Shown one piece after another: positions 40,909 to 49,575 of a DNA stretch of 64,000 nucleotides (position 1 is the first letter of the stretch; each line of letters begins with the position of its first letter). The notes beneath the pieces are model-generated. The model did not search any database and had not been told where the DNA came from. It saw only the letters and a program-made list of their open reading frames with translations. Location of the stretch: assembly GCF_900176205.1 (NCBI RefSeq), contig NZ_LT859959.1, positions 372,001-436,000 on the forward strand, read 5' to 3'. The DNA comes from Bradyrhizobium sp. ORS 285 (GTDB lineage: Bacteria > Pseudomonadota > Alphaproteobacteria > Rhizobiales > Xanthobacteraceae). Position numbers and translations under genes: made by a program.

Positions 40909-42504
40909 CTACTCCGCCCCGATCGTCGTCAGGTCCTGGAACCAGTGCTGGGCCTGGACGAAGGTCTTCACCTTCGGCGACAGCGCATGCGGGTTGGTGT
41001 CGTGCACGACCCAGACCAGCACGGCGTCGTCGACGACCTGCGCGTGGGCCTGCGCGATCAACTCGTCCTGCTTCGCCGGATCGAACGTCTGCTTGGCCTC
41101 GGCGATCAGCGCATCCACCTTCGGGCTCTTGTAGCCGCCCCAGTTGACGCCGACAGGCGCGATCTGGTCGGAGGCGAAGAAGCGGACGATGGCGTAGAGC
41201 GGATCCGAGGTGACATAGGCGATATTGTTCGCGGTGATACCGGCGTTCATCTCGTCGGCGGCACCCTTGCGCCAGTGCGTGTACAGCGTCTCAAGCTCGA
41301 CGACCTTGAAGTCGATGTTGATGCCGATCTCTTTGAAGCTCTGCTGCAGGTACTCGTTCATCGGCAGCGACAGCATCTGGCCGGTGCCGCCCTGCGCGAT
41401 GATGAAGGTCGTCTTCAGCGGCTTGGCGGGCGAGTAGCCGGCTTCCTCGACCAGCTTCTTGGCGGCGGCGAGATCATATTTCAGCTCGAAGCTCGGCTTG
41501 CCGAACCACGGGCTCGACGGGTCGACCTGGCCCTTGGCCGGCTTGGCGAGACCGTTCATCAGGCCCACGACCTCGTCGCGATTGATCGCGAGGTTGAGCG
41601 CCTTGCGCAGCCGGATGTCGGTCCAGGGCGAGCCTGGAAGAACGCTAAGATGATAGTTCCAGACATGCGGCGTGACGTTGTCGACGAGCTTCATGCCGGC
41701 GGCCTTGAGCTGCGGCACGGCGTCCGGCGCCGGAGTTTCGATCAGGTCCACTTGGCCGGCGAGCAGCGCGTTGGTGCGCGTCAGCGCCTCCGGCATCGGC
41801 ACCAGCACCAGCTTGTCCGTCTTCGGCAGGCGGTCCTTGTTCCAATATTCGGAATTCTTTGATAGCTCCGCAAGTTCACGCGGCACCAGCTTGGTCAGCT
41901 TGAACGGGCCGGTGCCCGAGGGCTGGCTGGCAAACTTGTCCCAATCCTTGCCGAGCTTCTCATATTGCGCCGGGCTCGAAATCAGGAACCACAGCATCTG
42001 ATAGGGGAAGAAGGAATCGACGGTCTTGGTCGTGATCTCCACGGTGGAATCGTCGATCTTGGCGTAGCTCGCCACTGACGGGAGCCTCGTCTTGACCTGC
42101 GCGCTCTGCCGCTTGTCGAACTGCGGTGCCTTATCGTTGAGCACCTTGTCCAGATTCCAGATCACCGCATCGGCATTGAAGTCGCTGCCGTCATGGAACT
42201 TGACGCCCTTGCGCAGGGTGAAGCGCCATTTGGTCTTGTCGGAATCGTCGACCTTCCATTCGGTGGCAAGGCCGGGGATCAGCTTGCCTGGCTTGTCGGC
42301 GACGCTCATATCCCATGCGATCAGCGGATCGTAGATCGTGTAGCCGGTAAACTGATAGGCGCCGGCGCCGCGATCGGGCTGACCTGTCGTCAGCGGGATG
42401 TCGGCCATCGAGATGCCGTAACGCAGAACCGTTTCAGCACGCACCGCAACGGTGGAGATGCCGAGCGCAAGCGCAGTCGCGAGCAAGGTTAATTTCTTAC
42501 GCAT
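40909..42504 (-). CDS. Peptide-type ABC substrate-binding protein 1 (solute-binding family 5)
   Basis: 531 aa from ATG 42504, which starts a clean signal peptide (MRKKLTLLATALALGISTVAV, cleaved near VRAE); the frame runs to 42657 but the extension is not signal-like. Family 5 motifs: GLATEWKVDDSDKTKWRFTL, KFHDGSDFNADAVIWNLDKV and RKALNLAINRDEVVGLMN. It is about the same size as the divergent paralogue at 42700 and shares long identical stretches (EWKVDD.DKTKW). It probably feeds the DppBCDF-like permease encoded across the divergent promoter. Confidence 0.92.
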   Translation of the reverse strand: MRKKLTLLATALALGISTVAVRAETVLRYGISMADIPLTTGQPDRGAGAYQFTGYTIYDPLIAWDMSVADKPGKLIPGLATEWKVDDSDKTKWRFTLRKGVKFHDGSDFNADAVIWNLDKVLNDKAPQFDKRQSAQVKTRLPSVASYAKIDDSTVEITTKTVDSFFPYQMLWFLISSPAQYEKLGKDWDKFASQPSGTGPFKLTKLVPRELAELSKNSEYWNKDRLPKTDKLVLVPMPEALTRTNALLAGQVDLIETPAPDAVPQLKAAGMKLVDNVTPHVWNYHLSVLPGSPWTDIRLRKALNLAINRDEVVGLMNGLAKPAKGQVDPSSPWFGKPSFELKYDLAAAKKLVEEAGYSPAKPLKTTFIIAQGGTGQMLSLPMNEYLQQSFKEIGINIDFKVVELETLYTHWRKGAADEMNAGITANNIAYVTSDPLYAIVRFFASDQIAPVGVNWGGYKSPKVDALIAEAKQTFDPAKQDELIAQAHAQVVDDAVLVWVVHDTNPHALSPKVKTFVQAQHWFQDLTTIGAE

Positions 42505-42640
42505 CAGGAGGAGACTCCATGGAAATCGGATCAAATTCGACGCGGCAAACCTGCAATCCGGGTGCCAAGCCTCCGGCGGGATCGTTTGAGTACAAACGGT
42601 TGTGACCACGCGTCGCAGGTGGACCCTCATGGGGCACTGC

Positions 42641-42656
42641 TGGCATAGGCGTTGCA
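42641..42656 (+). promoter_or_regulatory. Sigma-54 (RpoN) promoter candidate upstream of binding protein 2
   Basis: TGGCAT-AGGCG-TTGCA: GG at 42642-42643 and GC at 42654-42655 are separated by exactly 10 bases, the defining -24/-12 layout. Predicted transcription start is near 42667, about 33 bases before the GTG start. I do not see a clear NtrC-type dyad upstream. Confidence 0.6.
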
Positions 42657-42699
42657 TAATGCTGCCCAGAATTTAGCCAGCTGATCGGAGATCTTGATC

Positions 42700-44370
42700 G
42701 TGCTTTTGCGTCTAGCGACCTCACTGACGAAACGCGCAGCCATTGCGGGCGCCATGATGACGAGCGCCGCCATCCTCATGCTGCCGGCGCAAGCCGGCGC
42801 GGAATCCGTGCTGCGCATCGGCATGACCGCGGCGGACATTCCGCGCACGCTCGGCCAGCCCGACCAGGGGTTCGAGGGCAACCGCTTCACCGGACTGACG
42901 ATGTACGACGCGCTGACGATGTGGGACCTGTCGTCGGCCGATAAGCCCAGCGTCGTCATTCCCGGCCTCGCCACCGAGTGGAAGGTCGACGATGCCGACA
43001 AGACCAAGTGGACGTTCAAGCTGCGTCCCGGCGTCACCTTCCATGACGGCGCGCCGTTCAATGCCGACGCCGTGGTGTGGAACGTCGAGAAGGTCTTGAA
43101 GCAGGATGCGCCGCAGTTCGATCCGAGCCAGGTCGGCGTCACCGCGTCACGCATGCCGACACTCGCCTCGGCCCGCAAGATCGACGATGTCACCGTCGAG
43201 CTCGTGACCAAGGAGCCGGACAGCTTCCTGCCGATCAACCTCACGAACCTGTTCATGGCGAGCCCGGCGAAGTGGCAGAAACTCTATGAGTCCGCGACCG
43301 GCGCCGACGACAAGGCGAAGTCGCAAGCCGCATGGGCCGCGTTCGCCAAGGACGCCTCGGGCACCGGCCCGTGGAAGATGGCGAAGTTCACGCCGCGCGA
43401 GCGGCTGGAACTGGTCAAGAACGAGGCCTATTGGGACAAGGCCCGCGTGCCGAAGTCCGACAAGATGATCCTGCTGCCGATGCCGGAAGCGAACGCGCGC
43501 ACCGCGGCGCTGTTGTCGGGACAGGTCGACTGGGTCGAGGCGCCGGCGCCGGATGCGCTGCCGGAGATCAAGCAGCGCGGCTTCAAGCTCTACGCCAATG
43601 AGCAGCCGCATGTCTGGCCGTGGCAGTTCTCGCGCATCGAAGGCTCGCCGTGGAACGACATCCGCGTCCGCAAGGCCGCCAATCTCTGCATCGATCGCGA
43701 GGGCCTGCGTGACGGTCTGCTGGCCGGCCTGATGGTGCCGGCGAGCGGCACCTTCGAGAAGGGCCATCCCTGGCGCGGCAACGTGACCTTCGAGATCAAG
43801 TACGACAAGGCGGCCGCGCAGAAGCTGATGCAGGAGGCCGGCTACGGTCCGAACAAGAAGCTCGAGGTGAAGACGCAGACCTCGGCGTCGGGCTCGGGCC
43901 AGATGCAGCCGCTGCCGATGAACGAGTACCTGCAGCAGGCACTCGCCGAGTGCTATTTCGACGTCAAGCTCGACGTCATCGAGTGGAACACGCTGTTCAC
44001 CAACTGGCGCCGCGGCGCCAAGGATGCCTCGGCGAACGGTGCGAACGCCACCAACGTGACCTATGCGGCGATGGATCCGTTCTTTGCGCTGGTGCGCTTC
44101 CTGCAGTCGTCGATGGCGCCTCCGGTCTCCAACAATTGGGGCTTCATCAACAATTCGAAGTTCGATGAGCTGGTGAAGAAGGCGCGCCAGACCTTCGATC
44201 CCACCGAGCGCGACAAGGCGCTGGCGGAACTGCATGCGGCGTCGGTGGATGATGCCGCGTTCCTCTACGTCGCCCACGACGTCGGCCCGCGCGCGATGAG
44301 CCCGAAGGTCAAGGGCGTGGTGCAGCCGAAGAGCTGGTTCATCGACTTCTCGCCGATCTCGGTGGAGTAG
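42700..44370 (+). CDS. Peptide-type ABC substrate-binding protein 2 (solute-binding family 5)
   Basis: 556 aa from GTG 42700, chosen because CGGAG lies 9 bases upstream; TTG 42694 is too close to it. Signal peptide to about QAGAE. Family 5 motifs are GLATEWKVDDADKTKWTFKL, TFHDGAPFNADAVVWNVEKV and RKAANLCIDREGLRDGLL. Clear paralogue of the divergent gene. It heads the importer operon, behind a sigma-54 promoter match, and is separated from the first permease by a strong double hairpin. Confidence 0.92.
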   Translation: MLLRLATSLTKRAAIAGAMMTSAAILMLPAQAGAESVLRIGMTAADIPRTLGQPDQGFEGNRFTGLTMYDALTMWDLSSADKPSVVIPGLATEWKVDDADKTKWTFKLRPGVTFHDGAPFNADAVVWNVEKVLKQDAPQFDPSQVGVTASRMPTLASARKIDDVTVELVTKEPDSFLPINLTNLFMASPAKWQKLYESATGADDKAKSQAAWAAFAKDASGTGPWKMAKFTPRERLELVKNEAYWDKARVPKSDKMILLPMPEANARTAALLSGQVDWVEAPAPDALPEIKQRGFKLYANEQPHVWPWQFSRIEGSPWNDIRVRKAANLCIDREGLRDGLLAGLMVPASGTFEKGHPWRGNVTFEIKYDKAAAQKLMQEAGYGPNKKLEVKTQTSASGSGQMQPLPMNEYLQQALAECYFDVKLDVIEWNTLFTNWRRGAKDASANGANATNVTYAAMDPFFALVRFLQSSMAPPVSNNWGFINNSKFDELVKKARQTFDPTERDKALAELHAASVDDAAFLYVAHDVGPRAMSPKVKGVVQPKSWFIDFSPISVE

Positions 44371-44413
44371 CGCTCTCGTTCTTGCGCGGATCTCGCCGCT
44401 TGCCGCGCTGCGC

Positions 44414-44516
44414 TCCCTCCCCCCTTGTGGGGGAGGGCTGGGGAGGGGGGGTACTCCGGCGGCAGTCTTCGTGGGGACCCCCACCCCCGACCCCTCCCCG
44501 CAAGGGGGAGGGGGGC
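44414..44516. repeat. GC-rich double hairpin between binding-protein and permease genes (family A-related)
   Basis: CCCTCCCCC/GGGGGAGGG (44415-44423 with 44429-44437) and CCCCTCCCC/GGGGAGGGG (44491-44499 with 44505-44513) are perfect 9-bp stems. The second is followed by CTTTCTTT, giving a terminator-like tail. It may protect the binding-protein mRNA and lower downstream expression. Confidence 0.7.
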
Positions 44517-44581
44517 TTTCTTTGTGCCGTTCCAAATTCGCGACTCTCTACCGACGAAGGAGAGTCAACCGAAGGTGACTC

Positions 44582-45535
44582 GTGCTCTCTTATGCTGCCC
44601 GGCGGATGGTCTACGCGATCCCGATCATCATCGGCGTCGCGCTCGTCTGCTTCATGCTGGTTCACATCACCCCCGGTGATCCCCTGGTCGCCGTGCTGCC
44701 GGCCGACGCATCGCAGGAGCTCGCGCAGCAGCTGCGCGTGGCCTATGGCTTCGACAAGCCGCTGCCGGTGCAGTTCGGCCTGTGGCTGTGGCGCGCGGTC
44801 AATGGCGATCTCGGCAGCTCGATCGCGACCGGCCGTCCCGTGCTCGCCGAGGTGCTGCGCGCTGTCTCCAACACGGTGACCTTGGCGATCGCTGCCGCCA
44901 TCATCGGCTTCTCGCTCGGCCTGTTCTTCGGTCTCGTCGCCGGCTATTTCCGCGACACCTGGGTCGACAAGCTCGCGACCTCGATTGCGATCGCCGGCGT
45001 GTCGCTGCCGCATTACTGGCTCGGCATGGTGCTGGTCATCATCTTCTCGGTCGAGCTGAACTGGCTGCCCGCCGTCGGCGCCGGTCCGTCCGGCTCGGGC
45101 GCGTGGGCGTGGGATTGGGCGCATATCCGCTTCCTCATCCTGCCGGCGATCACGACATCGGTCATTCCGATGGGCATCATCACGCGGACTGTGCGCGCGC
45201 TTACCGGCGACATCCTGAGTCAGGATTTCGTCGAGGCGTTGCGGGCGAAAGGTCTCCGCGAGACGCAGGTGTTCCGTCACGTGCTGAAGAACGCCGCGCC
45301 GACCGCGCTCGCTGTGATGGGCCTGCAACTCGGCTACATGCTCGGCGGCTCGATCCTGATCGAGACGGTGTTCTCCTGGCCCGGCTCGGGCCTGCTGTTG
45401 AACTCCGCGATCTTCCAGCGCGATCTGCCGCTGTTGCAGGGCACGATCCTGGTGCTGGCGATGTTCTTCGTCGTCCTCAACCTGGTGGTCGACATCGCGC
45501 AGGCCGCGATCGATCCGCGCATCAAGCGGGGCTAG
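44582..45535 (+). CDS. Peptide-type ABC permease (DppB-like)
   Basis: 317 aa from GTG 44582 with GAAGGTGA upstream. Six membrane segments, the N-terminal DppB/OppB signature (YAARRMVYAIPIIIGVALVCFMLVHITPGDP) and the EAA-type loop (RAKGLRETQVFRHVLKNAAPTALAVMG). Forms the membrane channel with the DppC-like protein that starts 2 bp after its stop codon. Confidence 0.94.
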   Translation: MLSYAARRMVYAIPIIIGVALVCFMLVHITPGDPLVAVLPADASQELAQQLRVAYGFDKPLPVQFGLWLWRAVNGDLGSSIATGRPVLAEVLRAVSNTVTLAIAAAIIGFSLGLFFGLVAGYFRDTWVDKLATSIAIAGVSLPHYWLGMVLVIIFSVELNWLPAVGAGPSGSGAWAWDWAHIRFLILPAITTSVIPMGIITRTVRALTGDILSQDFVEALRAKGLRETQVFRHVLKNAAPTALAVMGLQLGYMLGGSILIETVFSWPGSGLLLNSAIFQRDLPLLQGTILVLAMFFVVLNLVVDIAQAAIDPRIKRG

Positions 45536-45537
45536 CG

Positions 45538-46437
45538 ATGAGCGTGAGTTCTTCCAGCGCGGTCGATCAATCCCTGCAGGCTGTACCGGCGGCCAAGGCG
45601 CGCGGCTATTGGGCGACCGTCGGCCGCCGCATCGTCCGGGACAAGGTCAGCATGGTCTGCGTCGCGATCCTGCTGCTGATCTTTCTCTCGGCCCTGCTTG
45701 CTCCCTATCTTCATCTCGCCGATCCCTATCAGGGCTCGATGATCCGCCGCCTGCGCCACATCGGCACGCCGAACTATCCGCTCGGCACCGACGAGTTGGG
45801 GCGCGACATGCTGGCGCGGCTGATCTATGGCGGCCGGCTGTCGCTCTTGATCGGCATTTCGCCGGTGATCCTCGCTTTCGGCATCGGCACGATGCTCGGC
45901 CTCGTCGCCGGTTATGTCGGCGGCTGGGTCAATACCATGATCATGCGCACCATTGATGTGTTCTACGCGTTTCCCTCGGTGCTGCTTGCGATCGCGATCT
46001 CCGGTGCGCTCGGCGCCGGCATCACCAATTCGATCGTGTCGCTCACCATCGTGTTCGTACCGCAGATCACCCGCGTCGCCGAGAGCGTGACCACGGGCGT
46101 GCGTAATCGCGACTTCGTCGAGGCGGCGCGGGCGTCGGGTGCGAATGCGATCACGATCATGCGGGCGCACATGCTCGGGAATGTGCTCGGTCCGATTTTC
46201 GTTTACGCGACTGGTTTGATCTCGGTGTCGATGATCCTCGCTGCCGGCCTGTCGTTCCTCGGCCTCGGCACCAAGCCGCCGGAGCCGGAATGGGGCCTGA
46301 TGCTGAACACCTTGCGGACCGCGATCTACGTCAATCCCTGGGTGGCGGCGCTGCCCGGCGTTATGATCTTCGCGGTGTCGATCTGCTTCAACCTCCTGAG
46401 CGACGGCCTGCGCAGCGCGATGGATATCCGGAGCTGA
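45538..46437 (+). CDS. Peptide-type ABC permease (DppC-like)
   Basis: 299 aa. An N-terminal extension and TM1, then the DppC signature YPLGTDELGRDMLARLIYGGRLSL and the EAA loop (ARASGANAITIMRAHMLGNVLGP), ending in FLGLGTKPPEPEWGLML. Starts 2 bp after dppB-like. A family A palindrome lies between it and the next ATPase gene. Confidence 0.94.
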   Translation: MSVSSSSAVDQSLQAVPAAKARGYWATVGRRIVRDKVSMVCVAILLLIFLSALLAPYLHLADPYQGSMIRRLRHIGTPNYPLGTDELGRDMLARLIYGGRLSLLIGISPVILAFGIGTMLGLVAGYVGGWVNTMIMRTIDVFYAFPSVLLAIAISGALGAGITNSIVSLTIVFVPQITRVAESVTTGVRNRDFVEAARASGANAITIMRAHMLGNVLGPIFVYATGLISVSMILAAGLSFLGLGTKPPEPEWGLMLNTLRTAIYVNPWVAALPGVMIFAVSICFNLLSDGLRSAMDIRS

Positions 46438-46482
46438 TGGGCATGGTAGGTCTGATGAATGGTCGCGCGGCATCGGTAGTGG

Positions 46483-46621
46483 ACCTCTCCCCGCTTGCGG
46501 GGAGAGGTCGGATCGCATCGTCAGATGCGATCCGGGTGAGGGGGTACAGGTCTCTCCATTCACACTGCCCGCGCGGCTGCCCCTCACCCCAACCCTCTCC
46601 CCGTGAAGAACGGGGAGAGGG
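46483..46621 (+). repeat. Palindromic element, family A copy 2, inside the importer operon
   Basis: Three perfect hairpins: 46483-46494 with 46497-46508 (12 bp), 46510-46519 with 46524-46533 (10 bp, loop GTCA) and 46593-46604 with 46610-46621 (12 bp). It sits between the DppC-like gene and the first ATPase gene. Confidence 0.85.
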
Positions 46622-46657
46622 AGCGCACCGTCTCTGTCGCGTACGTTCGGGTGCATC

Positions 46658-47707
46658 ATGAGCGAAGTAGCAACCATCACCGGGCTCGCGCCCATCGAAG
46701 ACCTCGGCGGCAAGGCGCAGCCGTTGCTGCGCGTCGATGGGCTGACCAAGCATTTTCCCGTCCGCGGTGGGCTGTTCGGCGCGCGCAAGACGGTGCGTGC
46801 CGTGGATGATGTCTCGTTCAACATCGGCAAGGGCGAGACGGTCGGCATCGTCGGCGAGTCCGGCTGCGGCAAGTCGACGACGGCGCGGCTGTTGATGCAT
46901 CTGATGGATCGCGATGCCGGCGAGATCATCTTCGACGGCCGGCAGGTCGGTCACGAAATCTCGCTGCGCGAGCTGCGGCGCGGCATGCAGATGGTGTTCC
47001 AGGACTCCTATGCCTCGCTCAATCCGCGGCTGACGATCGAGGAATCGATCGCATTCGGGCCGAAGGTGCACGGCATGGCTGACGGCGCGGCGCGCGCGTT
47101 GGCGCGCGAGCTGCTCGGCAAAGTGGGCTTGCGGCCCGAGACCTTCGCCAACCGCTACCCGCACGAGATCTCCGGCGGCCAGCGCCAGCGCGTCAACATC
47201 GCCCGTGCCCTCGCGCTGTCGCCGCGGCTGGTGATTCTCGACGAGGCGGTCTCGGCGCTCGACAAATCGGTCGAGGCGCAGGTGCTGAACCTCTTGATGG
47301 ATCTCAAGCGCGAGTTCGGCCTGACCTACCTGTTCATCAGCCACGACCTCAACGTCATCAACTACATCTCCGATCGCGTGCTGGTGATGTATCTCGGCGA
47401 GGTGGTCGAGCTCGGGCCGGTCGAGCAGGTCTGGGCCAAGCCGGCGCATCCCTATACGCGCGCGCTGCTCGCGGCGATGCCGTCCTCTGATCCGGACCGG
47501 CGCACCGAGACGCCGCCGCTGTCCGGCGATCCGCCGAACCCGATCGATCCGCCGGCCGGCTGCCGCTTCCACACCCGCTGCCCGTTCGCCGAGGCGCTAT
47601 GCGGGAATGTCGCGCCAAGATTGACGGAGCTGGATACAATGGGCCATCAGGCCGCCTGCCACATGGCGATATCCGGTTCCGGACACAGCCGCGCGCCGGC
47701 CGCCTGA
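46658..47707 (+). CDS. Peptide-type ABC ATP-binding protein (DppF-like)
   Basis: 349 aa. Opens with TKHFPVRGGLFGARKTVRAV typical of DppF/OppF. Walker A GESGCGKSTT, signature ISGGQRQRVNIARAL, Walker B LVILDEAVSALD and the oligopeptide-transport C-terminal motif with CRFHTRCPFAEALC, whose cysteines bind an Fe-S cluster in some relatives. Followed by the AtzG-like small gene after a 26-bp gap. Confidence 0.94.
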   Translation: MSEVATITGLAPIEDLGGKAQPLLRVDGLTKHFPVRGGLFGARKTVRAVDDVSFNIGKGETVGIVGESGCGKSTTARLLMHLMDRDAGEIIFDGRQVGHEISLRELRRGMQMVFQDSYASLNPRLTIEESIAFGPKVHGMADGAARALARELLGKVGLRPETFANRYPHEISGGQRQRVNIARALALSPRLVILDEAVSALDKSVEAQVLNLLMDLKREFGLTYLFISHDLNVINYISDRVLVMYLGEVVELGPVEQVWAKPAHPYTRALLAAMPSSDPDRRTETPPLSGDPPNPIDPPAGCRFHTRCPFAEALCGNVAPRLTELDTMGHQAACHMAISGSGHSRAPAA

Positions 47708-47733
47708 GGGCAGACACCAGCAGCGAGACGTCA

Positions 47734-47931
47734 ATGACCAGACCCACGCCCCAGCAAGTCAGTGCCATCGCGGAGGCCTCCGGCCTGCCCGTCGACAAGG
47801 AGGTTGCAACCCGCATCGCCGACTCGATCGGACCGGCCTTCGACAATTTCGCCGCCGTCGCCGGCACACTCCCGTTTGACCTGGAACCGGCGAGCTACGT
47901 CGTGGCGCAGACGCTGAAGGTGGGCCGATGA
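47734..47931 (+). CDS. AtzG-like (DUF4089) small amidase subunit
   Basis: 65 aa from ATG 47734. It has the DUF4089/AtzG pattern of a short helical protein placed directly before an amidase: SAIAEASGLPVDKEVATRIAD, then PFDLEPASYV. In the cyanuric-acid pathway AtzG binds and stabilises AtzE, as GatC does GatA. Its stop overlaps the amidase start by 4 bp (ATGA), supporting a matched heteromeric pair. Assignment rests on pattern, size and position. Confidence 0.72.
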   Translation: MTRPTPQQVSAIAEASGLPVDKEVATRIADSIGPAFDNFAAVAGTLPFDLEPASYVVAQTLKVGR

Positions 47932-49340
47932 GCACCGAACCCGCTCTGATGACGCTGACGCAGGTCGCCAAGGCGATCGCCGACAAGAAGCTCTCCTCCG
48001 TCGAGGTGACGCGCTCCTGCCTGCACCGTATCGCGCAGTGGCAGCCGAAGCTGAACGCCTTCATGGCGATCGAGTCCGAACCGGCGCTGAAGGCGGCGGC
48101 CGAGGCCGATGCTGCGCTGGCCAAGGACGGCCCAAAGGGGCCGCTGCACGGCGTGCCGCTCGCGCACAAGGACATGTACTACGAAGCCGGCCAAGTCTCG
48201 ACCTGCGGCTCGCTGATCCGTCGCGACTTCGTTGCGACCACCACCTCGACCGCGGTGCAACGGCTGAAGGATGCCGGCTCGATCCGGCTCGGCACCTTGC
48301 AGATGGCGGAGTTCGCCTATGGCCCGACCGGGCACAACGCGCATTACGGTCCGGTGCACAATCCCTGGAAGCTCGGCTATGTCACCGGCGGCTCGTCGTC
48401 CGGCTCCGGCTCGGCGGTGGGCGCGCGCCTGACGTTCGCGGCGCTCGGCTCGGACACCGGCGGTTCGATCCGCATGCCCGCAAATTTCTGCGGCGTCACC
48501 GGACTGAAAGTGACGTGGGGTCGCGTCAGCCGCGCCGGCGCGATGCCGCTGTCGCAGTCGCTCGACACCGTCGGGCCGCTGGCGCAGACCGCGGAGGATT
48601 GCGCGCTGCTGCTCGGCCTGATGGCGGGCCCCGATCCGGAGGATCCGACCGCCAGCGCCGTGCCGGTGCAGGACTACGTCGCGGCCGCGCAAGCCTCGAT
48701 CAAGGGTCTCAAGATCGGCGTGCCCAAGGCGTTCTATGTCGACGACCTCGATCCCGAAGTGGCGCGCTGTCTCGATGCGACGATCGCGGTGCTGAAGACC
48801 GAAGGCGCCGATGTCGTGCAGGTCGATCTGCCCGATCAGCGCCAGCTCACCGCGGCCTGCCAGCTCGTGCTCGCGGTCGAGGCGGCCGGGTTCCACAAGC
48901 GCTGGATGATCGAGCGGCCGCAGGACTACGGCCCGCAGGTCCTGATGCGGCTGCAGAACGCGCTGGCCGTCTCCGGCGTCGCTTATCTCGAAGCGCTACG
49001 CTGGCGCGGCGCGGCGCTCGCCGCGCATGTCGCGGCGACATCGGGTGTCGATGCCGTGATCGCGCCGGTCTCGCCGCTGGTGACGCCGTCGATCGCCGAC
49101 AGCGACGTCGGCGGCGCGCCGGGCGCGGAAGCCGTGATCCAGCGCATCACCCGCTTCACGCGGCCCGTGAACTATCTCGGCCTGCCGTCGCTCGCGATCC
49201 CGACCGGCTTCACGTCGACCGGGCTCCCGGTCGGCATGCAACTGATCGGCCGCTCCTTCGACGAAGCCACGATCCTCACGATCGGCGCCGCGTTCCAGCG
49301 CGCGACTGATTTCCACGCGAGGGTGCCGACGCTGCCATGA
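47928..49340 (+). CDS. Amidase, AtzE/GatA-like
   Basis: 470 aa. Catalytic Lys81 (LAHKDMYY), cis-Ser157 (TGGSSSGSG) and nucleophile Ser180 (GSDTGGSIRMPA) are intact. With the AtzG-like partner directly upstream it most resembles the 1-carboxybiuret hydrolase type, though the real substrate may be another carbamoyl or amide compound. It lies inside a Dpp-type importer operon, between the two ATPase genes, so it probably hydrolyses what the importer brings in. Confidence 0.88.
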   Translation: MSTEPALMTLTQVAKAIADKKLSSVEVTRSCLHRIAQWQPKLNAFMAIESEPALKAAAEADAALAKDGPKGPLHGVPLAHKDMYYEAGQVSTCGSLIRRDFVATTTSTAVQRLKDAGSIRLGTLQMAEFAYGPTGHNAHYGPVHNPWKLGYVTGGSSSGSGSAVGARLTFAALGSDTGGSIRMPANFCGVTGLKVTWGRVSRAGAMPLSQSLDTVGPLAQTAEDCALLLGLMAGPDPEDPTASAVPVQDYVAAAQASIKGLKIGVPKAFYVDDLDPEVARCLDATIAVLKTEGADVVQVDLPDQRQLTAACQLVLAVEAAGFHKRWMIERPQDYGPQVLMRLQNALAVSGVAYLEALRWRGAALAAHVAATSGVDAVIAPVSPLVTPSIADSDVGGAPGAEAVIQRITRFTRPVNYLGLPSLAIPTGFTSTGLPVGMQLIGRSFDEATILTIGAAFQRATDFHARVPTLP

Positions 49341-49368
49341 ACCGTAGCGTTCGCTCCTCACATTCGGT

Positions 49369-49549
49369 GTCGTCCCGGCCAAGTCTGACGTCGCGCAGCG
49401 ACGGCAGGCGCCGAGCCGGGGCCCATAGCCACCGGCCGTTGTGTTGCGATGACTCGGAGTGGCGATCGTGCCGCAAACGTCTCCCGGGATTATGGGTCCC
49501 GGGTCGGCGCACGACGGCGCGATGCGCCGGCGTGCTTGCCCGGGACGAC
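49369..49549. repeat. Palindromic element, family B (181 bp), inside the importer operon
   Basis: Left end GTCGTCCCGGCC running to gccccatag-type sequence, centre tatgggtcccgggtcgg and right end CCCGGGACGAC. It fills the gap between the amidase and the second ATPase gene. Confidence 0.7.
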
Positions 49550-49575
49550 ACCGAGTTTGTGAGGATCGGATTGCA

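Noticed and set aside
42553..42565. NtrC-type dyad GCAA-N5-GTGC upstream of the sigma-54 promoter
   Set aside because: Spacing is 2 bases short of the known GCAC-N7-GTGC pattern and one half is imperfect.
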